A stretch of 64,000 nucleotides of DNA from CAMPKL01 sp963805925 (GCA_963805925.1 CAWDWB010000009.1:248001-312000); one strand, 5' to 3'. Positions 18,597-27,313 are shown, counted from the first letter of the stretch. Notes: a model not told the origin generated them from the sequence alone. A program made the numbers and translations.

Positions 18597-19127
18597 ATGA
18601 CCGTGGAGTGGCGCACATGGGATAGCCGATCGAACTGGAAGAATTTCTCAGGAAGCATTCGCTACCGAATGCTCCGTCGTTCCAAGGAATCAGAATCTTG
18701 TTACCGTACCGTCAGAATTGATCCCACCGAGAACGACTTCGCGTTCACGCCCTTGACTTTCGGTTTGTGCGACGAGGGTCACGGCATCGAACCCCAGCTT
18801 CTGCCGTTTCCCGACGGGACTGGGGCACTGGTCGCAATCGACGACGAACTTATCGCGGTGGATACCCACACTGGAGACGACGTTTTTCGTATCTCACTGG
18901 GGCGCTCGCTAGTTCAATCGATGATGAGCGTTGACGATCAGTCGAAGTTTCTAGTCTTCCATGAGATTGGCGCCGCACTCATTGATGATACGGGCCGGAT
19001 CGTTTGGAACTTTTCTCGCGACGTCGTGATCAGCTCTAGCGTAGTCGAGGATGTGATCCACCTCTCCTTTATAGACGAACCTCCTGCAAGAATCAGCCTT
19101 CACTCTGGCTTGGAATTGACTGACTGA
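18597..19127 (+). CDS. Hypothetical protein, 176 residues
   Basis: The frame starts at ATG 18597, or at ATG 18669, and ends in TGA. The protein is acidic and beta-rich, with propeller-blade-like stretches (ELIAVDTHTGDDVFRISLG, GAALIDDTGRIVWNF). It has no signal peptide or membrane helix. Its base composition is slightly lower in GC than its neighbours. It is preceded by the M61 gene on the same strand and faces the sulfatase gene. Such stand-alone acidic proteins are sometimes immunity-like, but nothing here proves it. Confidence 0.55.
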   Translation: MTVEWRTWDSRSNWKNFSGSIRYRMLRRSKESESCYRTVRIDPTENDFAFTPLTFGLCDEGHGIEPQLLPFPDGTGALVAIDDELIAVDTHTGDDVFRISLGRSLVQSMMSVDDQSKFLVFHEIGAALIDDTGRIVWNFSRDVVISSSVVEDVIHLSFIDEPPARISLHSGLELTD

Positions 19128-19174
19128 TGTGAGCGCTCTTTTCCTGCCAGGAGTCGATCATGTTCATGGCAACC

Positions 19175-20711
19175 TTAGCGGCTCTGCTCGGTCGCGGTGT
19201 TGTTGGAGCCGGTCACGGGGTAGCGTCTCATAACGTCGTCGAGCAGTTGGCCGTTGCCCGTGGCGCGGGGGTCGGCGGTGGCGAGGCGGTACTCGTCGAG
19301 TTGCGTCGCCAGCTTCGACTTGATGCCGCCCAGTTCGGGGTCGTCAGCGCGGTTGACGAGGTCGATGGGGTCGTCGTGGACCGAGTACAACTCTTCGGCT
19401 GGACGCAGACCGAAGGCCATTTCGGAGTAGCGCGGTTGGTCTTCGCGGTGTTCCCAGATGTAGGTCTTGCTGGGGCCGCCGTCGGTGTCGCCGAAGCCGC
19501 CGGTGGGGTCGTTGGCGGGCCAGACGGGGCCGGGGTGGTCGCCGACGGGAGTCGCGTCAGGCGTGAGGTTGCGGATGTAGAGGTAGTCGGCAGTGCGAAT
19601 GGCGCGGATCGGGTAGCCGGCGCCGTTGGGGCGGCTGCCGGGGAAATGGCGTTCGATGCCGAAGACGGCGTGGTCGCGCGCGGCCTCGATTTGGCCGGAG
19701 GCTTTGAGTCCAGAATCGGCATGAGGCTCGGCCGGTCATGTCGGCGGGGACGGGCAAGCCTGCGGCTTCAAGGAAGGTCGGAGCGAAGTCGCGGTGGCTG
19801 ACGAAGTCATCGACGGCGCGTCCGGGGGCGACGCGGGCGCCCCAACGGATGGCCAGCGGCATGTGCGCGCCGTATTCATAGACGGACGCCTTGGCGCGCG
19901 GGAAGGCCATGCCGTTGTCGGAGGTGACGACGACGAGGGTGTTTTCTAGTTCGCCGCGGGATTCAAGCAGCTCCAGCATGCGGTCGAGGTGCGTGTCGAA
20001 GTATTCGATCTCGAAGGCGTAGTCGGCGATGTCGCTGCGGACTTCGGGGGAGTCGGGCAGGAAGTCGGGGACTTCAACGTCTTCTAGCTTGATTCCGTTG
20101 CGGACGCCGATGCCGTCGTCGAATTCGCGGTGCGGCTCGGTGAAGCCGGCCCAAAAGCAGAAGCGTTGGTCCGGCTGGCGCCCATCGAGGAAGGCTTCGA
20201 AGTTCGCGGCGTAGTCGATGGTGTTGATGAACTGGCCGGGCGGCTTGAGCTTGATGTCGTTGTAGACGGGTCCGGCGGGGTTGGTCTCGCGGCCGCTGAC
20301 TTGCCAGTTGCCCGGCGCCCAGCCTTTACCGGTGAAGCCCACGCGGTATCCGGCGGAGCCGAGCAGGTCTGTATAGAGCGGAATGTTGTTCTCCATGGGC
20401 CAAATCGTGTGATTCATCGAGGCATCGCGCAGGCGGTAGAAGTCTTGACCGGAGAGCACGCTGCCGCGCGAGGGGCAGCAGGACGGGGTGGAGACGAAGG
20501 AGTTGTGGAAGAGAATTCCTTCGGCCGCGACCCGGTCAAACGCCGGCGTTTTGACGAAGTGAGACCCGTTGGCGCTGGTGTGCGCGTAGGACTGATCGTC
20601 GGAGATGCAGAAGAGGATATTGGGCGGTTTGGCGGAAGCGGCACAGTTCGTCAGGGCGAGGGGAGCGGCTGCGACGGAGAGTTGTTGAAGGAAGGCGCGG
20701 CGGGTGGGCAC
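19175..20711 (-). pseudogene. Type I sulfatase, frameshifted
   Basis: The N-terminus has a Tat motif (TRRAFLQQL) and signal peptide. It continues with PPNILFCISDDQS (metal-binding DD) and CCPSR at 78-82, where C78 would become formylglycine. The frame holds to about GLPVPADMTGR (near 19730). It then shifts, and the C-terminal half continues in another frame through GIERHFPGSRPNGAGYPIRAIRT-like coding to AEELYSVHDDP and a stop at 19175. Two one-base losses, near 19729 and near 19707, would restore GRSLMPILDS-KASGQIEA, the usual sulfatase order, for a protein of ~512 residues. It is either a young pseudogene or a pair of base-calling errors. The intact enzyme would hydrolyse sulfate esters in the periplasm. 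Confidence 0.8.
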
Positions 20712-20729
20712 ACAGGAAATTATAGTGGC

Positions 20730-21470
20730 CTAGCCTGACTTTCGAGCCGCGGCAATGAAACCCGAGAGCGCCGAATCGGGACGATAGCCGTGATCGGCCG
20801 CAATATCGGGTTCCGCTTGGTACATACGGCTGAGGGATTGGCGGATACCCGGATCGCCGCCGGTAAAAGCCTCGATGAGCGCATCCCAGCGGGCGGCTAG
20901 CGAACGCCCCTGGTCAGATTGCGGATCGACGCCATTCTGGACGGCTTGCTGAACGTCAGCAATCAGTTCGGTCCAGTCCTGTTGGGCTTTCTTCATGCCG
21001 TCTTCGCCGAGCGCTTCGCCGCGACGAGCGAGGGTCTTGAGTTGCCCGGGCGTGTAGTATTTCTCAAACTTGTCCATCGTGCTGATCTCCTGGATTGTCT
21101 CTAGCAGGTCGGAGAGAGAAACGCTGTCGGAGAGCTCCAACTTCGCCGCCACGGCCTCTAGTCGTTCGCACAGGCGTGTTTCCGCCTGGACGCGGGCGCG
21201 GAGCTGCTCGGCGTGAGCCCGCAGAACATCCAAGGGACCGTGGTCCGGCCGTGCGAGAACCGTGGCGATTTCCTTGAGCGGAAGTCCCAGGCTGCGAAGG
21301 GAACGAATCTGTTGCAGCCGCGCTACGTCAATTCGGGTATAGAGCCTATGACCGGACACGGTCTGCTGCGACGGCCGCAAGAGACCGATCTCGTCGTAGT
21401 AGTGCAACGTACGAACGGAGACGCCCGAACGGCGAGCGAGTTCGCCAACCTTTAGACAGCTCGTTTCCAT
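20730..21470 (-). CDS. MerR-family regulator with TipAS effector domain
   Basis: 246 residues. The winged-helix MerR DNA-binding domain covers residues 5-73 (VGELARRSGVSVRTLHYYDEIGLLRP, HRLYTRIDVARLQQI). It is followed by a coiled-coil dimerisation helix (~78-125). A TipAS-like antibiotic-recognition domain spans ~130-246 (KFEKYYTPGQLKTLARR, ARWDALIEAFTGGDPGI). TipA-type activators bind multidrug ligands and activate transcription by untwisting long-spacer promoters. A matching operator lies just upstream (21480-21510), so autoregulation is likely. No drug-resistance gene is adjacent. Confidence 0.93.
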   Translation of the reverse strand: METSCLKVGELARRSGVSVRTLHYYDEIGLLRPSQQTVSGHRLYTRIDVARLQQIRSLRSLGLPLKEIATVLARPDHGPLDVLRAHAEQLRARVQAETRLCERLEAVAAKLELSDSVSLSDLLETIQEISTMDKFEKYYTPGQLKTLARRGEALGEDGMKKAQQDWTELIADVQQAVQNGVDPQSDQGRSLAARWDALIEAFTGGDPGIRQSLSRMYQAEPDIAADHGYRPDSALSGFIAAARKSG

Positions 21471-21479
21471 CCAATGCCA

Positions 21480-21510
21480 GCTTAAAGCCTGACGTAGCGT
21501 GAGGAGTCAA
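21480..21510 (-). promoter_or_regulatory. MerR-type promoter/operator of the TipAS regulator gene
   Basis: Read on the minus strand, TTGACT (21510-21505) is a good -35. It is followed by the dyad CCTCACGCTACGTCAGG (21504-21488) and a weak -10 (TTAAGC, 21485-21480) at a spacing of 19. A dyad inside an overlong spacer is the hallmark of MerR/TipA/SoxR-controlled promoters. The start codon is 9 bases downstream of the -10, implying a very short leader. Confidence 0.65.
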
Positions 21511-21768
21511 GGGCATTCTCTGGCTGGAGTCTGTGAATGAATCCTTCGGGCGCGCAAGGTAACTCGAGAAAGGTACAGGCACGGATTTTCGCGGGCCGCG
21601 TTCGAGGCTAAAGGGCTGATCTCGTGGGTGCGAAAATCCAAGCCAGTCCCTGGCGGCGTCCGTTTCCCGCGCGGGATGTTAGTGCGTGCGCGAACGGTGA
21701 TTCTTTCACATCTTCCTGCAGGTCGAGTTCCCTCGAATCGGCGACTCGCATGCTAACCTAGCGCCTCA
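21511..21768. other. Intergenic region upstream of second sulfatase gene
   Basis: This 258-base stretch between divergent genes contains the second copy of the ~30-base dispersed repeat (21631-21660) and must carry the sulfatase promoter. No clear -35/-10 pair was found. A plus-strand frame across it encodes an arginine-rich peptide without a proper start and is not called. Confidence 0.4.
21631..21660 (+). repeat. Dispersed ~30-base repeat, copy B
   Basis: Matches the minus strand of 584-612 with one insertion and one substitution. The shared exact core is 18 bases. Located ~110 bases upstream of the sulfatase start. Confidence 0.5.
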
Positions 21769-23172
21769 ATGGGCATGACGCGGCGAGAAGCAACGGCGGC
21801 GCTGGGCGGCGCTGCTCTTTCGATGTTTGGGTGCGGTTCGGCGGCGGCGCCGGTTAAGCCTCCGAATATCGTTTTCTTCCTGGCGGACGACCAGCGCAAC
21901 GACTCGCTGGGTTGCGCGGGGCATCCGTTTCTGAAGACGCCGAATATCGACGGTCTGGCGCGCCAGGGCGTGCGCTTCGAGAACGCTTTTGTGACGACGG
22001 CGATTTGCGCCGCCAGCCGGGCGTCGATCTTTACGGGCTTGGTGGAGCGTACGCATGGCTACACGTTCGGCAAGCCGCCGATTTCGCCCGAGCAGTTGGC
22101 CAACGGCTACCCTGCCCTGCTGAAGAAGGCCGGCTACCGGACAGGGTTCTGCGGTAAGTACGGCGTGAAGCCGCAGCAGGATGAGTATTTCGACGAGTAC
22201 GAGGAGATCAACCGCAATCCATACTTCCACAAGCAGCCGGATGGGACGCTAAGGCACGAAACGGATTTGTGCGCGGATTTCGCGGAGCGGTTCGTCTCAA
22301 GTGAGGATGGACGGCCGTTTTGCCTGTCGGTGAGTTTCAACGCGGGCCACGCGGAAGACGGCGATTTGAGGCCGGCGATTGGGCATTACCCTTGGCCGCC
22401 GGCGACGGACGGGATGTACGAGGACATCGAGATACCTCCGCCGCGGCTGTCGGCGCAGAAGTATCGCGATGTGCTGCCGGCGTTTTTCGGCGAGAACTCG
22501 ATGAACCGGGTGCGCTACCACTGGCGCTGGGACACGCCGGAGAAGTACCAGGCGAATATGCGCGCTTACTTTCGGCTGCTGACCGGCATCGACATGGCGG
22601 TGGGGCGAGTGGTGAACGCTCTCGAAGACGCCGGCGTGGCGGACAACACGATCATCGTCTATATGGGCGACAACGGCTACATGATGGGCGATCGGGGTAT
22701 GGCCGGGAAGTGGAACCACTACGAGCAGTCGCTGCGTGTGCCGCTGATCGTCTATGATCCGCGGGTGAAGCAGGGGCGCGTCGAACAGGAGATGGGCTTA
22801 AATATCGATTTGGCGCCGACGTTTTTGGATTTTGCCGGGGCGGAGCTGCCTGCGCAGTATCAAGGGCGTAGTCTGGCGGGCTTCGTGCGCGGAGAGCGGC
22901 CGGCGGACTGGCGCAAGGACTTCTTCTGCGAACACTTGATGGAGAATGCGCAGATCCCGAAATACGAGGGCGTTCGCGGCGAGAGATACGTCTATGCGCG
23001 GTACTTCGAGTATGGGTACGAGTTCTTGCATGACTTGCAGGAAGACCCGGATGAGTTGATCAACTACGTGCAAGATCCGGACTACGCCGACGTGCTGGCG
23101 ATGATGCGGGCGCGTTGCGATGAGCTGCGGGATTCTTACGGCGGGCCGTATGTGTCGCCGATTGCGGTATGA
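21769..23172 (+). CDS. Type I sulfatase, exported
   Basis: 467 residues from ATG 21769 (or 21775). The signal sequence carries TRREATAALGGAAL and a possible lipobox (SMFGC, Cys22). The sulfatase core includes PPNIVFFLADDQR (metal-binding DD) and the formylglycine motif CAASR with C80, a C-x-A-S-R variant of C-x-P-S-R. Also present are the CGKYGVK lysine/tyrosine segment, VYMGDNGYMMG, and a C-terminal DLQEDPDELIN as in choline-/glucosamine-sulfatase-like enzymes. A formylglycine-generating or anaerobic maturase is needed and is not in the window. Its stop overlaps the start of the propeller gene by four bases (ATGA), implying coupled translation. Confidence 0.9.
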   Translation: MGMTRREATAALGGAALSMFGCGSAAAPVKPPNIVFFLADDQRNDSLGCAGHPFLKTPNIDGLARQGVRFENAFVTTAICAASRASIFTGLVERTHGYTFGKPPISPEQLANGYPALLKKAGYRTGFCGKYGVKPQQDEYFDEYEEINRNPYFHKQPDGTLRHETDLCADFAERFVSSEDGRPFCLSVSFNAGHAEDGDLRPAIGHYPWPPATDGMYEDIEIPPPRLSAQKYRDVLPAFFGENSMNRVRYHWRWDTPEKYQANMRAYFRLLTGIDMAVGRVVNALEDAGVADNTIIVYMGDNGYMMGDRGMAGKWNHYEQSLRVPLIVYDPRVKQGRVEQEMGLNIDLAPTFLDFAGAELPAQYQGRSLAGFVRGERPADWRKDFFCEHLMENAQIPKYEGVRGERYVYARYFEYGYEFLHDLQEDPDELINYVQDPDYADVLAMMRARCDELRDSYGGPYVSPIAV

Positions 23173-24191
23173 CGGCGCCGGTCGGCCATAACGGCATCCT
23201 GTTCGACGTCGATGTCGAGTGGGGCGAGCGGCATGTTGACAAGTCGAAGACGCCGGTCAAGAACTGCCACGAGATGGTAGTCGACCGCGACAACTTGATC
23301 TACATGATCGGCGACCACACGGCAAACAACGTGCTGGTCTACGACACCGACGGACGGCTGGTGCGGACGTTCGGCACGGAGTATCCGGGCGGGCATGGGA
23401 TCGAGATCTTCGAGGAGAACGGCGAGGAGTTCTTGTTGCTGGTCGATCCGGGTCCGACGACGCGGACCGAGCGGGGCGTCCGGGAATCGGGGCGGGTGGT
23501 TAGGACGACGCTGCGGGGCGAGGTAATCTTCACGATTGGGCACCCGCTGACGATCGGCGTCTACGAACCGGGATGGGAATATCGCCCGACCGAGGCAGCG
23601 GTGGCGCCGAACGGTGACATCTATGTGGCCGACGGCTACGGCTCCAACTACATCCTGCAGTACGACCGGTTGGGGCGGTTTATACGCAAATTCGGCGGGG
23701 CCGATGATCCGAATCCGGAAGCCCGGCTGAGGAATGCGCATGGCGTCTGCGTGGACTTGAGGAACCGGGCGGAACCACTGCTGGTTTGCACTGCGAGAAC
23801 GGATAACCAGTTTAAAGTGTTTACCTTGGATGGCAAACATCGCCGGACGGTTGACCTACCGGGAGCGTTCGTTTGCCGGGCGGTGGCGGATGGACCGTTG
23901 CTGTATGCGGGGGTTTGCTGGACGAAGGCGAACGGGACGGGCGAGCGGCTGGATGATTCGGGGTTCGTCACGATTCTGGATGAGGACTTCCGGGTCGTAT
24001 CGAATCCGTTCGGCACGGAGCCGCGCTATGACGACGGAATCTTGCGGGCTCTACGGCAAATGCCGGGGGCAACGGAGGATTACCAGGTCCACCATGGTCA
24101 CGGCGTCTGCATCGACCGGAACGGGGATCTGTACCTGGCCCAGTGGAACGCGAACGGGGTCTACCCGTTTAAGCTGGCGAGGCGCACCTGA
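23169..24191 (+). CDS. Six-bladed beta-propeller (NHL-type) protein
   Basis: 340 residues without a signal peptide. Repeated blade motifs include NLIYMIGDHTANNVLVYDTDGRLVRTFG, GDIYVADGYGSNYILQYDRLGRFIRKFG and GDLYLAQWNANGVYPFKL, as in 6-bladed propeller/NHL repeat proteins such as peptidylamidoglycolate lyase-like proteins. Several conserved His residues (GHGIEIF, AHGVCVD, GHGVCID) occupy the start of successive blades and could bind a metal at the centre. This protein is translationally coupled to the sulfatase, so a joint role in degrading a sulfated compound is plausible but unproven. No catalytic assignment can be made. Confidence 0.8.
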   Translation: MTAPVGHNGILFDVDVEWGERHVDKSKTPVKNCHEMVVDRDNLIYMIGDHTANNVLVYDTDGRLVRTFGTEYPGGHGIEIFEENGEEFLLLVDPGPTTRTERGVRESGRVVRTTLRGEVIFTIGHPLTIGVYEPGWEYRPTEAAVAPNGDIYVADGYGSNYILQYDRLGRFIRKFGGADDPNPEARLRNAHGVCVDLRNRAEPLLVCTARTDNQFKVFTLDGKHRRTVDLPGAFVCRAVADGPLLYAGVCWTKANGTGERLDDSGFVTILDEDFRVVSNPFGTEPRYDDGILRALRQMPGATEDYQVHHGHGVCIDRNGDLYLAQWNANGVYPFKLARRT

Positions 24192-24197
24192 AGACGC

Positions 24198-24239
24198 TGT
24201 GAGCGATATCACACTGGCCATGGATGGATGGAGTACAAT
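24198..24239 (+). promoter_or_regulatory. CRP/FNR-family site and -10 of the exported aldolase gene
   Basis: TGTGA (24198-24202), GCGATA, TCACA (24209-24213) is a perfect TGTGA-N6-TCACA palindrome. A good -10, TACAAT, lies at 24234-24239. With the start about 7 bases further on (24246), the site is centred near -41, the class II activator position. No good -35 hexamer is present, as expected for an activated promoter. Nothing else is encoded between 24191 and 24295. A ribosome binding site AGGAGA lies at about 24281-24286. Confidence 0.6.
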
Positions 24240-24294
24240 TACGCCAGCCCTGTGGCCAACGTCGGCGGGGGGGCTTTGGATAGGAGAAGCGTAG

Positions 24295-25167
24295 ATGATA
24301 AAACAAGCGACGAAGTTCGTACTCGGTTCGCTCTTGGCAGTGTCGCTTATGAGCATCCCCCTGGCGGCCCAAGGCAAGATGTCGGCCCCGCTAGTCAACA
24401 CGGTCAAACAGAAGTTGGCGGAAGGCAAGCAAGTCTTCAGTCACACGATATCCAGCTTTGACATCGATCGTTACTGCGAAGAAGCTCCGCACTACGATTT
24501 CACTTGGTTTGAGATGCAGCACAGCACGATGACCTGGGGCGAGATCGAGAAGATGATTGATGCTTGTCCGCACGTGGGCGCCATGCCGTTCATCCGTATG
24601 CCGGATGAGCTGGAGAGTTCGATCCAGAAGGCGACCGACCTGGGCGCGATCGGCATTATCATGCCGACGGTCGATGGGCGCGAAAAGGCGCAGACGACAG
24701 CTTGGTACGCACGCTATCCTCCGGTGGCTCACCGCAGCGCAGGCGGCGGCAACTATGGCAGCTATTGGGACCGCGCGACCTATCGCGAGCGGTACAACGA
24801 CCAGTTATTGGTCGTCGTGATGATCGAGACGCCGATGGGCGTAGCCAATGCTTATGACATCGCGATGACGCCCGGCGTCGACGTGGTGATCTTGGGCAAC
24901 AACGACCTCAGCAGCTTCTCGGGCCTACCGCAGAAAGATCCGGAATACCAGAAGATGCTGGAGCACGTGCGCGACGCGACGCTGCGCGCGGGCAAGATCT
25001 TCGGCAACGCGGGCGCACAGTACCGCGAAGGCTACTCGGTCAGCAAGGATTCTCTATTCTTCCAGAACGGACCTTCGAATGACGGATGGGTGAACCCCCG
25101 GCAGCGGGGCCGATCGGTCGAACACGTCGAGGGCGAGTCTAGCCTTGAGAAGCGCCGCAATCCGTAA
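24295..25167 (+). CDS. HpcH/HpaI aldolase-family protein with signal peptide
   Basis: 290 residues from ATG 24295. A clear signal peptide (about 1-25, FVLGSLLAVSLMSIPLAAQ) precedes an HpcH/HpaI (class II, metal-dependent) aldolase domain. The catalytic and metal residues are placed as in HpaI: H76 (FEMQHSTM), R101 (FIRMPDE), E178 (MIETPMG), D204 (GNNDLSS). HpaI enzymes cleave 4-hydroxy-2-ketoacids to pyruvate and an aldehyde in the cytoplasm, so an exported member is unusual. A Tyr/Gly/Trp-rich insert (GGGNYGSYWDRATYRERY) lies between the barrel halves. A terminator follows, so it is monocistronic. The next gene is a cytoplasmic paralogue. Confidence 0.85.
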   Translation: MIKQATKFVLGSLLAVSLMSIPLAAQGKMSAPLVNTVKQKLAEGKQVFSHTISSFDIDRYCEEAPHYDFTWFEMQHSTMTWGEIEKMIDACPHVGAMPFIRMPDELESSIQKATDLGAIGIIMPTVDGREKAQTTAWYARYPPVAHRSAGGGNYGSYWDRATYRERYNDQLLVVVMIETPMGVANAYDIAMTPGVDVVILGNNDLSSFSGLPQKDPEYQKMLEHVRDATLRAGKIFGNAGAQYREGYSVSKDSLFFQNGPSNDGWVNPRQRGRSVEHVEGESSLEKRRNP

Positions 25168-25190
25168 GGACTGCTCCGCGACAGAACATG

Positions 25191-25221
25191 GGCCGGGATC
25201 TGAAAGGATCCCGGCCTTTTC
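25191..25221 (+). terminator. Intrinsic terminator after the exported aldolase gene
   Basis: A perfect 10-base stem (GGCCGGGATC, 25191-25200, with GATCCCGGCC, 25207-25216) has a 6-base loop and is followed by TTTTC. Confidence 0.9.
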
Positions 25222-25244
25222 TTTGGCGCCGCCGGAGCATCGCT

Positions 25245-25274
25245 TTGACAGTCTTTCGAGGGATTCGATATAGT
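25245..25274 (+). promoter_or_regulatory. Sigma70-like promoter of the second aldolase gene
   Basis: TTGACA (25245-25250) is a perfect -35. It is separated by 18 bases from TATAGT (25269-25274, five of six matches). The start codon is 41 bases downstream. This is the clearest housekeeping promoter in the window. Confidence 0.8.
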
Positions 25275-25314
25275 CGGATTCCGTCTCTCTCGAGCCTTAG
25301 CGAGGATCCTAGAT

Positions 25315-26160
25315 ATGAGCAATTCCACTCTCAGCGGAGCTGAGTTCAAGCAACAACTGCGCGACGGCGCCCCCAAGATGGGGCTGTTCGTCAATTCCCA
25401 TAGTCCGACGCTCTGCGAGCAGTTGGCCCACAGCGGCTACGACTGGCTACTGGTCGATACGCAGCACGGACCGATGACCAACGAGAAGCTCTCGGCGATG
25501 CTCTGCGCGATTAGCAGCGGCGGGGCCAAGTCGATGGTGAGAGTCGGCGGTTACGGCGACCGCATCGGCATCCAACAGGCGCTTGACCTGGGCGCCGACG
25601 GCGTTCTGATTCCCTATATCAATACCGCGCAAGAGGCGCGCGAGGCCGTGAGCTGCGCGCTCTATCCGATGGCGGGCACGCGTTCGGTGTACTTCCCACA
25701 GCGCGGCACGAATAAGGCCGGTCTGTTGGGCTATGTCGGCAACGCCAACAAGAACATCATTGTGGCGCTGCAGGTGGAGACGGCATCGTGCATCGAACAC
25801 ATCGATGCGATCGCCGCGGTTCCCGGCGTGGACATGTTGTTTCTGGGACAGAACGACCTGTGCATGTCGATGGGTCTGTACGAGACGTATGAGTTCCCGC
25901 TGATGTACACGTCGCCCGAACTGATGGCGGCGACGGACAAGCTCATTGCCGCAGCCAGGGCCAACAAGAAGATCTTGGGGCTGTTCCTGTTCGGCACGGA
26001 TCGCGTCGGCGAGTTCCTGGACAAGGGATTCACGTTCATCAGCATCGGCAACGATTTGCATCACGTGCTGACCCAGGCGGGGGCCTACGTGCAGAATATG
26101 GAAGCGATCGCCAAGGAGAAGGGCAAGAAGTGGACGCGGCGGCCGACGGCTTTGTTCTAG
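25315..26160 (+). CDS. HpcH/HpaI family aldolase, cytoplasmic
   Basis: 281 residues from ATG 25315, with GAGGA about 12 bases upstream. It has no signal peptide. Class II HpaI-type residues are H51 (VDTQHGP), R76 (SMVRVGG), E155 (LQVETASC) and D181 (LGQNDL). The protein is closest in outline to 2,4-dihydroxyhept-2-ene-1,7-dioate aldolase / 2-keto-3-deoxy sugar-acid aldolases, which release pyruvate using Mg or Mn. Given nearby lactonases and sugar-oxidising enzymes, a sugar-acid substrate is plausible. It has its own promoter and terminator. Confidence 0.88.
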   Translation: MSNSTLSGAEFKQQLRDGAPKMGLFVNSHSPTLCEQLAHSGYDWLLVDTQHGPMTNEKLSAMLCAISSGGAKSMVRVGGYGDRIGIQQALDLGADGVLIPYINTAQEAREAVSCALYPMAGTRSVYFPQRGTNKAGLLGYVGNANKNIIVALQVETASCIEHIDAIAAVPGVDMLFLGQNDLCMSMGLYETYEFPLMYTSPELMAATDKLIAAARANKKILGLFLFGTDRVGEFLDKGFTFISIGNDLHHVLTQAGAYVQNMEAIAKEKGKKWTRRPTALF

Positions 26161-26181
26161 GGGCGACGCACTCGGAAGCAG

Positions 26182-26211
26182 AAAGGGCGCGGCTTTTAGC
26201 CGCGCCCTTTT
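26182..26211. terminator. Bidirectional terminator between aldolase and cox operon
   Basis: A perfect 13-base stem (AAAGGGCGCGGCT with AGCCGCGCCCTTT, loop TTT) carries A and T runs on both sides. It lies between the convergent ends at 26160 (plus) and 26237 (minus) and should terminate both. Confidence 0.92.
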
Positions 26212-26236
26212 CAATCTGAGTCCCTTTGCTGAGAGG

Positions 26237-26659
26237 CTACTCGTGCGCAGCCGCGGGAGCCTCGCCTTCTTCCATGTGTCCGGCGCCTTCAGCTGCTGCC
26301 TCGTGATGAGCCTCCGCTCCCACGTCAATAGGCTGCATCGCCCAGCCGGGAGCGGAGCCAACCCAGTCGCGGGTGAAGATACCCGAGGTGGTCATGCCAA
26401 GCAAGATGGCTAGCCAAACGAATCCGAGAACGGAGGCAAGTTGCGTCAACTTGCTGGCGTACTTCACGTGCATGAAGAACAGGACGACGAGGCTGGCCTT
26501 GAACGCGGCGATAGCCAGCGCAATGACGATATTCATCGGACCGAAGTCGACATAGGCGACGGCCGCGGTGACGCCGGTCAAGACGAGCAACGTAACGAAG
26601 ATCGCCACGTAAATAGGAATCGGGACGATGTGGTGATGTGCTTCGTGCGTTTCAGACAT
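26237..26659 (-). CDS. coxD: Cytochrome c oxidase subunit IV-type protein
   Basis: The start is ATG 26659, overlapping the coxC stop (TAATG). An upstream in-frame ATG would lie inside coxC. The ~140 residues have a His-rich N-terminus (MSETHEAHHH), three transmembrane segments (IYVAIFVTLLVLTGVTAAVAYV, NIVIALAIAAFKASLVVLFFMHV, SVLGFVWLAILLGMTTSGIF) and an acidic His/Ala tail. The FKASLVVLFFMHVKY motif is typical of prokaryotic cytochrome c oxidase subunit IV. It is the last gene of the respiratory operon. Confidence 0.9.
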   Translation of the reverse strand: MSETHEAHHHIVPIPIYVAIFVTLLVLTGVTAAVAYVDFGPMNIVIALAIAAFKASLVVLFFMHVKYASKLTQLASVLGFVWLAILLGMTTSGIFTRDWVGSAPGWAMQPIDVGAEAHHEAAAEGAGHMEEGEAPAAAHE

Positions 26660-27313
26660 TAGCTGTGCCGTCCAATTAAATACAGGAGCGGATAGAGGAA
26701 GATCCAAACGATGTCGACAAAGTGCCAATAAAGACCAAACATCTCAACCGGCGAATAATAGTCTCGCGAGAAGGCCCCTGCCCGCACTCTGAACATCAGC
26801 CAGATTAGTACGCCGGCGCCGACGATCATATGGACCGCATGGACCCCGGTCATGGCGAAGTACAAGAAGAAAAACAACTCGACGTTCCGCGGATTCACTT
26901 CATTGGCAAACTCGCCGTGGTACTCGAAGTTTGGACCGGGCACGTGATGATGCTCGATCTTATCGTTGTACTCGTAAGCCTTGACGCCCAAAAATATGCT
27001 GCCGAAGAACAACGTCGCGAGCATATAGGTGAAAACCAGCTTCTGTTTGCCGAGCTGGGCAAAGTGCACGGCCATGGCCATGGTGAAGCTGGAAAAAATC
27101 AGAACGGCCGTGTTGGCGCCGCCTAAGACGATATCCAGCTCGCGGCTGCCCGCCTGGAAGGCGAGCGGATACTTACCGCGAAAGATGGTATACGCCAGAA
27201 TCAGCCCGCCGAAGAACAAAATTTCGGTGATCAGAAACGACCACATGCCCAGGGTGGCCGCTTCCTGCTGCTGTTCGGCATCATCAAACTGATGCGCGAC
27301 GAGGCTGTGATGA

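Noticed and set aside
21540..21740. Arginine-rich plus-strand frame across the dispersed repeat
   Set aside because: No good start codon, and the repeat itself explains the apparent conservation.
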